NCBI GenBank assembly: GCA_017619755.1
Contig: JAFZRU010000028.1
Coordinates: forward strand, 1-51,957
DNA: 51,957 nt
Reading direction: 5' to 3'
Origin: Prevotella sp.
GTDB lineage: Bacteria; Bacteroidota; Bacteroidia; Bacteroidales; Bacteroidaceae
A model generated the notes under the pieces. It made no database searches. It was not told where the DNA came from and saw only the letters and a list, made by a program, of their open reading frames with translations. The position numbers and the translations under genes are program-made. Shown here one piece after another: positions 41,423 through 49,872 of the stretch; position 1 is the first letter of the stretch, and the number at the start of each line of letters is the position of its first letter.

Positions 41423-43717
41423 ATGACAAAGAGAACTTTCAACCTATTCATCCTGATGCTTGCCAGCATCATGTTCTGTCAGGCACAGACAGTCAACCAA
41501 GACGACGCACACAGGAAGGCCTTGGCATTCATAGAGCAAATGGGCATGCCCAATGCCAAAGGAACACGCTGGGTACGCGCAGCATCCATCGAGGAAACAC
41601 AAGCTGCACCCTACTATGTATTCAATGCCACTGGTGAAAAAGGCTTCATCATCGTCGCCGGCGACGAGCGAGCCGGTGACATTTTGGGCTACAGCACGGA
41701 AAGCAACTTCGACGAAGAGCATCTTCCAGAGGCCGCCAAAACGTGGCTGAAAGGCTATGCCGAGCAGATGGAAGCCCTGAGCCAAGATGCCACCGCCTCC
41801 CCGGCCAAGGTGCCAACACACAAAAGGGTGCAGAAACTCATCACCTCCGTATGGGACCAAGGCGAGGCAACGTCCACCGGCGACGCCTTCAACAGCCAAT
41901 GCCCCACCATCGGCGGCAACCACTGCATGACAGGCTGCGTGGCAACGGCCATGGCACAGGTGATGCGCTACAACAAGTGGCCAACCAACTACACCACTGA
42001 AATCCCAGCCTACAAGGCCAACGACAACCTTGGCACGGTGGCCAAACTCTCACGGACGAAATTTGACTGGAACAACATGCTCGACAAATACGACGAGGGG
42101 CAGTCGCAAGCCAGCTGCGACGCCGTGGCGAAACTCATGCGCTATTGCGGGCAGTCCGTGGAGATGGACTATGACACGAAGAGCTCAGCTGCCAGCATGA
42201 GCGACGTGGCGATGGCCCTTCGCACTTATTTCGGATATGACATCAACACACGCTTCGTCTCACGAAGCGACTATACCATAGAGAGCTGGGACGAGCTGAT
42301 TTACGACGAACTGAGCCATGGGCGACCTGTACTATACAAGGGTTCCAACGATGGCGGTGGACATGCCTTCGTCTGCGACGGATACGACGGCACCGGCTAC
42401 TACCACATCAACTGGGGATGGGGAGGACATCACAATGGTTATTTCAAACTGGCCATCCTCAATCCCAGCGGTGGAGGAACGGGAAGCAGCACCTCCAACT
42501 GCGGATACTCCCTCAACCAAGGAGCCGTGGTGGGCATACAGCCACCTACCAACTTCAACGACGACATGAGAACGCTCACCTTGGAGGACCTCTATCGAGA
42601 AGGCCATGTGCTGTACGCAAAATACAGCAATATGACGGGACTTTCAGGGGAGTTCGATTTTGGCTTTGCCTACCAGGATGTGAAGAAGGAAAGCGGGGAA
42701 TACTACCTTGCCTACCTCACCGACACCTTCGACCCCTATGTGGTAATGACCTTGAGCCTCGACCTGGACCAATGGACACTCGACAATGGCACCTACCGCT
42801 TCTACCCCTATACCATCCTCAAGGGTTCTGATTGGTACCGAGTACCGGGTGACTTCCAGAAATACTACGAGGTAACATACAGCGGGGGAAAGGTGACGAA
42901 TATCACCTACCACCCCCGGGGCGACATGCACATCAAGACCTTTGAATGCAAGGGCAACCTCATCGTGAACATGCCCCAAGAGGTGAAACTCAAAGTGAGC
43001 AACACAGGGGAGGAATACAACGGCCTGTTCTACCTCTTCGCCTCGCAGACCAACGAGAAAGGCACTTATGTGGACAGGGTGGGCCTGCCCATCGAGGCAA
43101 CCGATGGTGTCTCTGAAACCTCGCTCTATTTCACCCCCAACGCTATAGGGAAATGGAAGCTGTGGATAGACATCAACGAGGAAGGCTCCAACAACCTCAA
43201 TCCCATCGAGGTGGAGGTGAAGGCTCCGCCCACCGGCAAGGCCAACCTCTCCCTTGTGAAATGTGACATCATAGCTGCCGACGACGTCGTCATCAATGCA
43301 AAAGTGAAGAACAACGCCTCGGAGGGATACTACAGCCCCATCATCTGCTGGATTTTCGAGGAAGGAAAGAAATATAACGTTTCTTTAGACATGAAGGAGG
43401 ACATCAACATTCCAGCAGGAGGAACGTCTGATATTCAATTCCGCATCGAGGGCCTCACAAGGGGCAAGGAGTATTACTTGCACATGCAAAACAGCACATC
43501 ACACCTGTCCGACAACAGGGTATGGCTCGGAAATAGATACTTTTTCACCGTCGGAACAGACCCTGACGCCATTGACTTCGTCACTACCGACAACCTCGAT
43601 TCACCCACCGACATCTATTCCCTCTCCGGCGTGCTTGTGAGAAGGGGTGCCACCACGCTCGACGGACTACCCAAGGGTGTCTATGTAGCCAACGGAAGAA
43701 AATTCATGGTGAAATAA
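41423..43717 (+). CDS. Secreted C10-family cysteine protease (streptopain/interpain-like)
   Basis: A 764-residue exported protein with a signal peptide ending at FCQAQ. A Spi-type propeptide follows (about 25-130, AHRKALAFIEQMG, YYVFNATGEKGFIIVAGDE). The C10 catalytic domain (about 140-375) has Cys172 in CMTGCVATAMAQVM, His314 in GGGHAFVCDGY, and YHINWGWGGHHNGYF. The C-terminal ~380 residues are beta-rich modules (NTGEEYNGLFYLF) ending in a sorting-tail-like segment (IYSLSGVLV ... GRKFMVK). Homologues such as interpain A of Prevotella intermedia degrade host or dietary proteins. It should be made as a zymogen and self-process. The function is well supported; the targets are unknown. Confidence 0.9.
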   Translation: MTKRTFNLFILMLASIMFCQAQTVNQDDAHRKALAFIEQMGMPNAKGTRWVRAASIEETQAAPYYVFNATGEKGFIIVAGDERAGDILGYSTESNFDEEHLPEAAKTWLKGYAEQMEALSQDATASPAKVPTHKRVQKLITSVWDQGEATSTGDAFNSQCPTIGGNHCMTGCVATAMAQVMRYNKWPTNYTTEIPAYKANDNLGTVAKLSRTKFDWNNMLDKYDEGQSQASCDAVAKLMRYCGQSVEMDYDTKSSAASMSDVAMALRTYFGYDINTRFVSRSDYTIESWDELIYDELSHGRPVLYKGSNDGGGHAFVCDGYDGTGYYHINWGWGGHHNGYFKLAILNPSGGGTGSSTSNCGYSLNQGAVVGIQPPTNFNDDMRTLTLEDLYREGHVLYAKYSNMTGLSGEFDFGFAYQDVKKESGEYYLAYLTDTFDPYVVMTLSLDLDQWTLDNGTYRFYPYTILKGSDWYRVPGDFQKYYEVTYSGGKVTNITYHPRGDMHIKTFECKGNLIVNMPQEVKLKVSNTGEEYNGLFYLFASQTNEKGTYVDRVGLPIEATDGVSETSLYFTPNAIGKWKLWIDINEEGSNNLNPIEVEVKAPPTGKANLSLVKCDIIAADDVVINAKVKNNASEGYYSPIICWIFEEGKKYNVSLDMKEDINIPAGGTSDIQFRIEGLTRGKEYYLHMQNSTSHLSDNRVWLGNRYFFTVGTDPDAIDFVTTDNLDSPTDIYSLSGVLVRRGATTLDGLPKGVYVANGRKFMVK

Positions 43718-43757
43718 TCGAAAAGAGTTTGGCAGGAAGAAACTTCCATGTCGTCAG

Positions 43758-43792
43758 AAAAGTGGGTGTGGCTTCATGCCACACCCACTTTT
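43758..43792. terminator. Bidirectional terminator between the C10 protease and PL11 lyase genes
   Basis: A perfect 15-bp stem (AAAAGTGGGTGTGGC with its complement) over loop TTCAT, with T-runs on both sides. It lies between convergent stops at 43717 and 43824. Confidence 0.9.
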
Positions 43793-43823
43793 GATAACAA
43801 TGCGCCCGAGGCGCAAGGGTCTT

Positions 43824-46800
43824 TTATTTCCTCAGCACTTTCTTTCCATCAATAATGACAACGCCCTTGTAACTGTAGTCCACCCGCATGCCGGAGAGGT
43901 TGTAGGCCTGGCCGGTGGTCGGACGATTGACAGGCATAGTGCTGATGCCGTCAGTCATGTCAAACTCACCGACATTGGCACCGGAAATGGACTCCACGTA
44001 GATGGCATAGACGTTGATACCGGAGTTGGCGCTATAGACATACACCGTGGTTTCGTCACCACTATAGGTGTAGGTATAAGAAGTGGGCGAGGCGTATGCT
44101 GCGAGGGACACGGAACCTACCACATTGTTGAAACTGCCAGTGGCTATCCTAAGTGTGCGATTGGCACCGGAGCCCGCGTGAGCCGCCACGACGGTGATGG
44201 TGCAACTGCCGGGCACGGTGAACTGCAGGTTGCGGTAGTTGCTGCTGCCAGAACCGCCGAATTTCAGACGCTTGGTGTAGTTGATGCCATTCACATAGGC
44301 AGACTGTGCATCCACGCTCACCTTCCTGTCGGAAGTGGCCTTGAGCGTCAAGCCATCGACGGTGGTGTTGGAGGTATAGTCGCCCGAAGCCCAGTTGGAG
44401 AAGTTCCAACTGTAGGAGAAGCTGTTGTTCTGGTTGTTGTTGTTCGTGGTGGTGATGGTGTACTCGTAGTTGAAACCGAAGAAGCCGAGTTTGGAGCCGG
44501 AGCAGTAAATCTTGTAGCTTTTTCCTGCCTGCACGTCAAAGGTGAAGGTGCCGTAGTATTTCGACGGCTTGGTGATGCCGTTGAAGCCGGAGAGAGCCGT
44601 GCCATCCTCGAGGATGTAGAAAGGCTTGCCAGCATTGAGCACCACGGCCACCTCGATGGTTCCGTCGTATGCTGGTACGATGGTGTAGAACGTGCCTCCC
44701 GGCTTGTTGCCGTTGACACCGTTACCCGGTGTGAAGGCCGAGAATGGGTTCAAGCCGTAGGCTGTGGCAGCACTAAACGATGCTCCTCCATTCTCACCAT
44801 AGGTGATGGTGGCCACCTGCGTACCGTTGTTGCTGATGTTGACAGTCTGCCCGGAGTTGAAGGTATTGCCGTTCTGAAGGGCGTAAGTGACATTTCCCGT
44901 TTCGGTGGTGGTGGAGTTGTTATTGTTGTTGCCTGTGTTCGGCGATGCGTTGCCGAGGATGAGGTAGAGCGTGCCATCCTGGAGGAGGAGGTGCGGGTTG
45001 AGGTAGGAGTAGGCGGAGAGTCCTTCAAGCACGATGTCGGAGAGGCTGGAGCCGTTGGCGAGGGTTTCCACGGTGCCGATGGGATAGCATCCCTCTGGGA
45101 GCCACGTGATGGGATTGAACTGGAAGACGGGTGCGAGATAGCCGGGACCGTAGTTGGTCCAGGCGTCGCCGCTCTTCTTCTCCGTGGAGAGCGTTCCTAT
45201 GAGCAGACGGTCGTTGGCGGTTTCCCCTGTGCCGGCGATGTCAAGCACGACGCGCGAACCGAATTTCAGGTTGAGCGTTCCGGCGGTGATGGAGGAGATG
45301 GTGTTGCCGGTGCCTCCCGGACGTATGGTGGCGGCGTATTCAGCCGTCACGCTGGAATTGAACACGCCTCCGGTGGAGTTGAGCGTGGTGAAGCGGTTGA
45401 GCCACAGCGGGCTGTTGGTGAATGTGCCGTTGAAATTGAGGATGCCGGCCCACACGTTGGTGGCCCCGGTATGTGTGTGCGTGGCACTCACCAAGTTGAG
45501 GATGCCGTCGCCCTGCTTGGTGAGCTGCGTGGCTCCGCTGAGGGCCGCTCCGTTGAGGGTGTGGGTGTAGGTGGTGGTGGTGATGTTGCCTCCGTTGTTG
45601 CCCTGTACCCATGTGGGGGCGTTGACAGTGATGACGGCGGGCTGTGCTCCGTTGGCGATGTTGGCGCTCATGTCACCGGTGGTGCAGAGGATGACGTGCT
45701 GGCCGTTGTAGCCGGTGCCGATGGTGCCGCCAGAGGTGATTTCAGTGCGGTTGGTCATGGAAAAAGGCGGCGGGGCGACGGTGATGCCTTCCATCTCGCC
45801 GAGGAAGAAGCTGGTGTGTGGCGGTTGGTTGTAGGCCATCATCTGCCATGCCATGGCCTGGCGGTACTGGTGGTCGTGCCACAGCGTCGGGATGTCGTAG
45901 GTGGTGGTCATGCCGCTGGTATAGACGCGGAGGTTGGAACCGCAGCGCACCACGATTTCCTCTCTCCAGTCGCCAATGATGTCGCCTTGGAAACAGGGGT
46001 TGTTCTTCGTGTCGTTGATCATGTTGCAGCCGGAGGAGGTGAAGAGACGCCCGTCGTCGGGGTCATAGACAGCGGCCTCCCTGGCCGTTCCGGGGCTGTC
46101 GAGAATCTCGGAGCATAGGTCACCGTCCCAATAGATGCGGAAATTGAGGTGCGACCAGTAGAGGGCGTCTCCCGTGCCGGTGGGTCCAGCGAGGGCCACC
46201 TTGTCAGCGACGGATGAGATGAGGTCGGTGTTGACAGAGCGTCCGAGACTTCCCGGATAGTTGTTAGAGAGGTTGGCCATCATGGCGCGGCCGTCGTCGG
46301 AACTGCCAGTGGAGCGGTAATAAATCTGGCTGGTCGTTCCGTCGCGGTAGTTCATATTGGGCTGTGACTCGTTGCAGGCGAAGACCTCCTGACCGTGGCG
46401 GTAGGGGTCGAAGTCGGAGCAGTGAATGGCATCGCCGTGTCCCAAGCCGGTGGTGGAGAGTCCCTTTCCATTGTCATCGATGACCATGGAGCCGTAGATG
46501 ATTTCGTCACGCCCGTCCCAGTCCACGTCGGCCACGATGTAGTTGTGGTTGCCCTGACCGTACCAGCTGCTGCCGGAGGAGTTGTTGTTCCATGTCCATC
46601 GGGTGGTGAAGGTGTGGGAGTACGGGTTGATGTCGTAGGCAATCATCTTGTGGCGGGTGTAGATGCCTCTTGCGATGAAGAGACTTGGCTTGCGCCCGTC
46701 GAGATAGGGTGCTCCGAAGAAATACTTGGACGAGCGGTGCCCATAACCGTCGCCCCAAGCGGCGGCGAGGGAGGTCTCTCCTGCTTCGAGGCGCAGGAGA

Positions 46801-47705
46801 GGGAAGGTTATCACCTGGTAGGGTTGCCCGGTCTGTCCGTTCATATAGATAAGGTATTCGGGGCCGTCGCATGTCCAGGCATACTGGGCGGAGCTGTAGG
46901 ACGAGGCGCGGTAGTTGGCCCCGGCGACGCCGATGGTCTGGTAGTTGCTCAGTCCGTTGTAATAGACGCGCATGTCATCGGCCCCGCGAAGCACCACTTC
47001 CGCCTTTCCGTCCTGGTCCCAGTCAAAAGCGATGAGATTGACTTCCGTGGAGTTGAGGCTGATCATGTTGGGGCCGCAGTCGATGCGCCACATCAGGTTG
47101 GCGGCTCCCGTCTGCCAGTTGACGTCGTATGCGTCGAAGACGACGAACTGCGTGGAGTATTTCGGGTAGAGGTTGCCCGCGTCGTAGGTGTTGAGGCGCT
47201 TGACGATGATTTCCAACTCGCCGTCGCCGTCGAGGTCGGCCATCTCGCAGTCGTTGGGCTCGTAGTTGGAGGTGACATCGGAGCCGTTGCGGTCATAGAC
47301 GTTGGCCATTGCGATGTCGATGTAACCGGTGGGGCATCTCACACCGCTCTTATAAACATACTGCGTCCAAGGGGTGATGGTCGCGCTTCTGGCTTGCTCC
47401 ACGCCATTGATGACGGCTGCCACCTGGTACTGCGAGGTGGTGGAGCAGCCTGTGTCGTCGTAACTGGCTTTGGTGAGGCCGGAGGCAATGAGGGAACCAT
47501 TGCGGTAGAGGTTGTAGGTGGTGTTGTAGTACTCTTCGGCCAGCCGTCGCCAACTGACGAAATTGGTGGTGGAACCGGCAGTGGAGCCAGTGGGTACCGC
47601 CACGACGCCGCGACCCAGCGCGTCGGTCTTGCGCTGTGCGGAGGCAGTTTGTGTGGTCATCATCATGGCGGTGATTACCAACAGGTAAATGGATAGTCGT
47701 CTCAT
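43824..47705 (-). CDS. Secreted multidomain rhamnogalacturonan lyase (PL11-like)
   Basis: A 1293-residue exported protein (signal LSIYLLVITAMMMT...SAQ). Residues about 25-125 are a beta-sandwich (LGRGVVAVPTG ... FVSWRRLAEE). About 125-620 is the PL11 eight-bladed propeller with calcium loops MADLDGDGELE, FDWDQDGKAE and ADVDWDGRDE and conserved GDIIGDWREEIVVR. About 640-900 resembles an autotransporter-associated beta-strand repeat (QGDGILNLVSATHTHTGATN). Two more beta-rich modules follow, each after an Asn-rich linker, and the protein ends in a sorting-like tail (AYNLSGMRV ... KKVLRK). PL11 enzymes cleave rhamnogalacturonan I by elimination. It is much longer than the catalytic family norm of about 600 residues because of the added modules. 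Confidence 0.88.
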   Translation of the reverse strand: MRRLSIYLLVITAMMMTTQTASAQRKTDALGRGVVAVPTGSTAGSTTNFVSWRRLAEEYYNTTYNLYRNGSLIASGLTKASYDDTGCSTTSQYQVAAVINGVEQARSATITPWTQYVYKSGVRCPTGYIDIAMANVYDRNGSDVTSNYEPNDCEMADLDGDGELEIIVKRLNTYDAGNLYPKYSTQFVVFDAYDVNWQTGAANLMWRIDCGPNMISLNSTEVNLIAFDWDQDGKAEVVLRGADDMRVYYNGLSNYQTIGVAGANYRASSYSSAQYAWTCDGPEYLIYMNGQTGQPYQVITFPLLRLEAGETSLAAAWGDGYGHRSSKYFFGAPYLDGRKPSLFIARGIYTRHKMIAYDINPYSHTFTTRWTWNNNSSGSSWYGQGNHNYIVADVDWDGRDEIIYGSMVIDDNGKGLSTTGLGHGDAIHCSDFDPYRHGQEVFACNESQPNMNYRDGTTSQIYYRSTGSSDDGRAMMANLSNNYPGSLGRSVNTDLISSVADKVALAGPTGTGDALYWSHLNFRIYWDGDLCSEILDSPGTAREAAVYDPDDGRLFTSSGCNMINDTKNNPCFQGDIIGDWREEIVVRCGSNLRVYTSGMTTTYDIPTLWHDHQYRQAMAWQMMAYNQPPHTSFFLGEMEGITVAPPPFSMTNRTEITSGGTIGTGYNGQHVILCTTGDMSANIANGAQPAVITVNAPTWVQGNNGGNITTTTYTHTLNGAALSGATQLTKQGDGILNLVSATHTHTGATNVWAGILNFNGTFTNSPLWLNRFTTLNSTGGVFNSSVTAEYAATIRPGGTGNTISSITAGTLNLKFGSRVVLDIAGTGETANDRLLIGTLSTEKKSGDAWTNYGPGYLAPVFQFNPITWLPEGCYPIGTVETLANGSSLSDIVLEGLSAYSYLNPHLLLQDGTLYLILGNASPNTGNNNNNSTTTETGNVTYALQNGNTFNSGQTVNISNNGTQVATITYGENGGASFSAATAYGLNPFSAFTPGNGVNGNKPGGTFYTIVPAYDGTIEVAVVLNAGKPFYILEDGTALSGFNGITKPSKYYGTFTFDVQAGKSYKIYCSGSKLGFFGFNYEYTITTTNNNNQNNSFSYSWNFSNWASGDYTSNTTVDGLTLKATSDRKVSVDAQSAYVNGINYTKRLKFGGSGSSNYRNLQFTVPGSCTITVVAAHAGSGANRTLRIATGSFNNVVGSVSLAAYASPTSYTYTYSGDETTVYVYSANSGINVYAIYVESISGANVGEFDMTDGISTMPVNRPTTGQAYNLSGMRVDYSYKGVVIIDGKKVLRK

Positions 47706-47773
47706 AATAGTGTAGTTTGTTAGGTTATAAATATATGTTTAGGTTACTTTGATGTCAATTGAATTTCAGTATG

Positions 47774-47781
47774 CAAATATA
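47774..47781 (-). promoter_or_regulatory. -7 box for the PL11 lyase gene
   Basis: The minus strand reads TATATTTG, giving a leader of about 65 nt. No -33 box is at the usual spacing. The surrounding 47706-47895 is AT-rich and holds no gene. Confidence 0.5.
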
Positions 47782-47895
47782 GGTAATTTTCTTTTAGGTT
47801 GTACTCCAAAACCCTAAAAAAACCTACCAATTTTTGAATTTTATCCCAAATGGTGACAATTCCATTTTTCTGCAAAATGTGTGTGCGAACACGAT

Positions 47896-47922
47896 GAAAA
47901 AGGACAGACATAACGTCTGTCC
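47896..47922 (-). terminator. Intrinsic terminator of the AAA-ATPase gene
   Basis: An 8-bp stem GGACAGAC / GTCTGTCC with a 5-nt loop (47902-47922) is followed leftward by TTTTT. It begins 27 bp after the ATPase stop. Confidence 0.75.
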
Positions 47923-47948
47923 CTACTTGAAATGGCGGGTATTTGGCT

Positions 47949-49526
47949 TTATTCCTTCTCCCACCTCTCTATGATGCACGTGTGTGTCTTCGTCTCTTTG
48001 TCGTAGTTGATGCCCACGAGGAGCAAGTCACCGGTGTATTGCACCACCTTTGCCGGGTATTGGCGACGATAGATTTGCGAGATGGCACTATCGGCATCCT
48101 TGTCGTATTTCAACTCCAAGATGATGGCGGGGGAGGAGACGTTCTTCCTCGGAATGAGAACAAGGTCGGCGAACCCCTTGCCCGTGGGAAACTCCCTGTG
48201 GATGATGTAGTCGTTTTTGGCGTAGTAGTATGCAAGGCTCAACACACAAGCCATGGAGTTTTCATTGTTGTAGGAGAGGATGCTGACGTGCTCGTCATGG
48301 GCAGCCTCCACACCTCGCGCCACGGTTTCCGCGTCGCCGTCGAGGGTGGCTCGAAGGAGTTGCTTGGACCGCTGCAGGGTTGCGAAGACATTCTTCCATC
48401 CTGTGTCCCTGATGGCGATTTCCATCTCACCGGCCACCTCGCGGTTGGGGATGTAGCACTCTTGGTTGACACGGTCGTAGGTGAGATATCCCAAGTGGAT
48501 GAGCACGGTAAGCACATCGTCACGACTAAGAATGATGGAGATGTCGTTCTTGAAGCCAACGGGATTGACGGGTCTCCGCTCACCGGAGAGCATGGCGATG
48601 ATGTCATCCTTCAAACCCTCATAGTTCATACCAATGTAATCTGAAATAGCATCAGTGGCTCCCGTGCGGCTCCAATAACTCTCACACCAATGCTCTTTAA
48701 GGGCAGTCATCACCGAATTAGGGTTGAATATCGATAGTTCGTCGCCTATCTGATAGCCGTCGTACCATTTTTCCAATTCGTAGAAGTCCATGCCGTACTT
48801 CTCAGCCAGCATCCTCACCTCGTCTTTGGTGAAACCGAAATAGCCGGCCATGCCGCCGGGCTTCACCATCGAATATTCCTGGAAATTATTCAGTGCCGAC
48901 TCCGTCTTATATTTCTTGATGGGCAGGATGCCGGTCATGTAAACACCGGCAAAGACATCGACGGCGAGAACGTCCTTGAACATACTGCGCAGCCACCCCA
49001 CATAGTCATCCATCGCCTTGGTGCCAGGGGGGAATTCACGGCAGATGGCATCCCACTCGTCAATGATGAAAATGAACTGCTCGTCAGTGGCTTGGGTGAT
49101 GCAGAAGAGGCAGTCCATCAAAACGGCGTTTTCTTCCACCTTCACATCGGAATAGACCTCCATGACTTCCTTCCGCAACGCTTTCTCAATACTTTCGACG
49201 ATGCTCTCGTCCTTGTAGCGTGACACGAAATAAGTCATATCGAGATAAATCACCGGGTATTTGTTCAAGTGCCTCTCGAAAGATGGATCGCGAGCTATCT
49301 CCAAGTCGGCAAAGAGCTCACGCGAGTTACACGACTTGTCATAGTAGGCGCAGAGCATCTCGGCAGCCATCGACTTTCCGAATCGGCGGCAGCGGCTCAC
49401 GCAGGTGAAGCGCGACCTCTTGAACAACTTATCGTTGACAACGGCTATCAGCCCTGACTTATCTACGTATTCGTCGTTGCGACTCATTTGGAAAGCTTTG
49501 CTTCCCTTGTTGATGAACATTCCCAT
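47949..49526 (-). CDS. AAA-ATPase-like protein with PD-(D/E)XK nuclease domain (PF09820 + PF08011 type)
   Basis: A 525-residue cytoplasmic protein. The N-terminal AAA-ATPase_like domain has a Walker A variant SRCRRFGKSMAAEML and Walker B FIFIIDEWDAICRE. It then has FAGVYMTGILPIKKY, GFTKDEVRMLAEKYG and WYDGYQIG, all hallmarks of the family. The C-terminal PDDEXK_9 domain has GFADLVLIPRK and IILELKYDKDADSAISQI, giving D ... E-x-K. Start 49526 (MGMFINKG) matches family N-termini and lies 26 nt after a promoter. These genes are multicopy in Bacteroidales; the biological role is unknown (mobile or defence-linked is a guess). A close paralogue lies at 50639-51957. A 36-bp repeat array lies just upstream. 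Confidence 0.87.
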   Translation of the reverse strand: MGMFINKGSKAFQMSRNDEYVDKSGLIAVVNDKLFKRSRFTCVSRCRRFGKSMAAEMLCAYYDKSCNSRELFADLEIARDPSFERHLNKYPVIYLDMTYFVSRYKDESIVESIEKALRKEVMEVYSDVKVEENAVLMDCLFCITQATDEQFIFIIDEWDAICREFPPGTKAMDDYVGWLRSMFKDVLAVDVFAGVYMTGILPIKKYKTESALNNFQEYSMVKPGGMAGYFGFTKDEVRMLAEKYGMDFYELEKWYDGYQIGDELSIFNPNSVMTALKEHWCESYWSRTGATDAISDYIGMNYEGLKDDIIAMLSGERRPVNPVGFKNDISIILSRDDVLTVLIHLGYLTYDRVNQECYIPNREVAGEMEIAIRDTGWKNVFATLQRSKQLLRATLDGDAETVARGVEAAHDEHVSILSYNNENSMACVLSLAYYYAKNDYIIHREFPTGKGFADLVLIPRKNVSSPAIILELKYDKDADSAISQIYRRQYPAKVVQYTGDLLLVGINYDKETKTHTCIIERWEKE

Positions 49527-49552
49527 GGCAGTGATGATTTGGTAAGGTGTTG

Positions 49553-49583
49553 CAAAGATAGTGCAAGGCGAATACAAAACAAA
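49553..49583 (-). promoter_or_regulatory. Promoter of the AAA-ATPase/PDDEXK gene
   Basis: The minus strand reads TTTG (49583-49580), 19 bp, TATCTTTG (49560-49553). The -33 box lies in one arm of the AT-rich hairpin at 49576-49610. Confidence 0.75.
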
Positions 49584-49610
49584 ATAAAAAAGCATTTTTT
49601 ATTCTGTTTT
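49576..49610. terminator. AT-rich hairpin between the repeat array and the ATPase promoter
   Basis: AAAACAAAATAAAAAA (49576-49591) pairs with TTTTTTATTCTGTTTT (49595-49610) at 15 of 16 positions over a 3-nt loop. It could terminate leftward read-through from DUF4919 and the repeats; the stem has no GC-rich core, so this is uncertain. Confidence 0.45.
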
Positions 49611-49618
49611 GTTGAGCC

Positions 49619-49762
49619 GCTGCCTATCTTCGCGTCAGCAGAGTAGTGCAAGGCGCTGCCTATCTTCGCGTCAGCAGAGTAGTGCAAGCCGCTGCCTATC
49701 TTCGCGTCAGCAGAGTAGTGCAAGGCGCTGCCTATCTTCGCACCAGTAGAGTAAACAAAAAA
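49619..49762. repeat. Four tandem 36-bp repeats upstream of the AAA-ATPase gene
   Basis: Units start at 49619, 49655, 49691 and 49727, each beginning GCTGCCTATCTTCGC. Units 1-3 are nearly identical, differing at an alternating G/C in GCAAGGC or GCAAGCC. Unit 4 degenerates after its first 15 bases. There are no spacers, so it is not a CRISPR array. The 12-mer TAGTGCAAGGCG in the units also occurs at 49559-49570 next to the ATPase -7 box. Being a multiple of 3, the repeat leaves an open frame on the minus strand, which is probably not a gene. Confidence 0.9.
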
Positions 49763-49872
49763 GAAATATGCTTCCTGAGCAGATAGATTTTGTGCAAAGA
49801 CGTCCTTGCAGGCCGTTTTCAACCGCACTTTAACGATAAACTTCGGAAATGCCAGGAACGTGAAGCGTGAAC

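Noticed and set aside
43776-46118. Long open frame (780 codons) antisense to the PL11 lyase gene
   Set aside because: The lyase frame has a signal peptide, calcium loops and a family match. The antisense frame has no recognisable domain and reflects codon bias in GC-rich genes.
49619-49762. CRISPR array
   Set aside because: Repeats are directly abutting with no spacers, only four units, and no cas genes nearby.
49484-49828. 114-codon minus-strand frame with 12-residue repeats
   Set aside because: It is an artefact of a 36-bp repeat length, overlaps the promoter and start of the ATPase gene, and lacks a domain.
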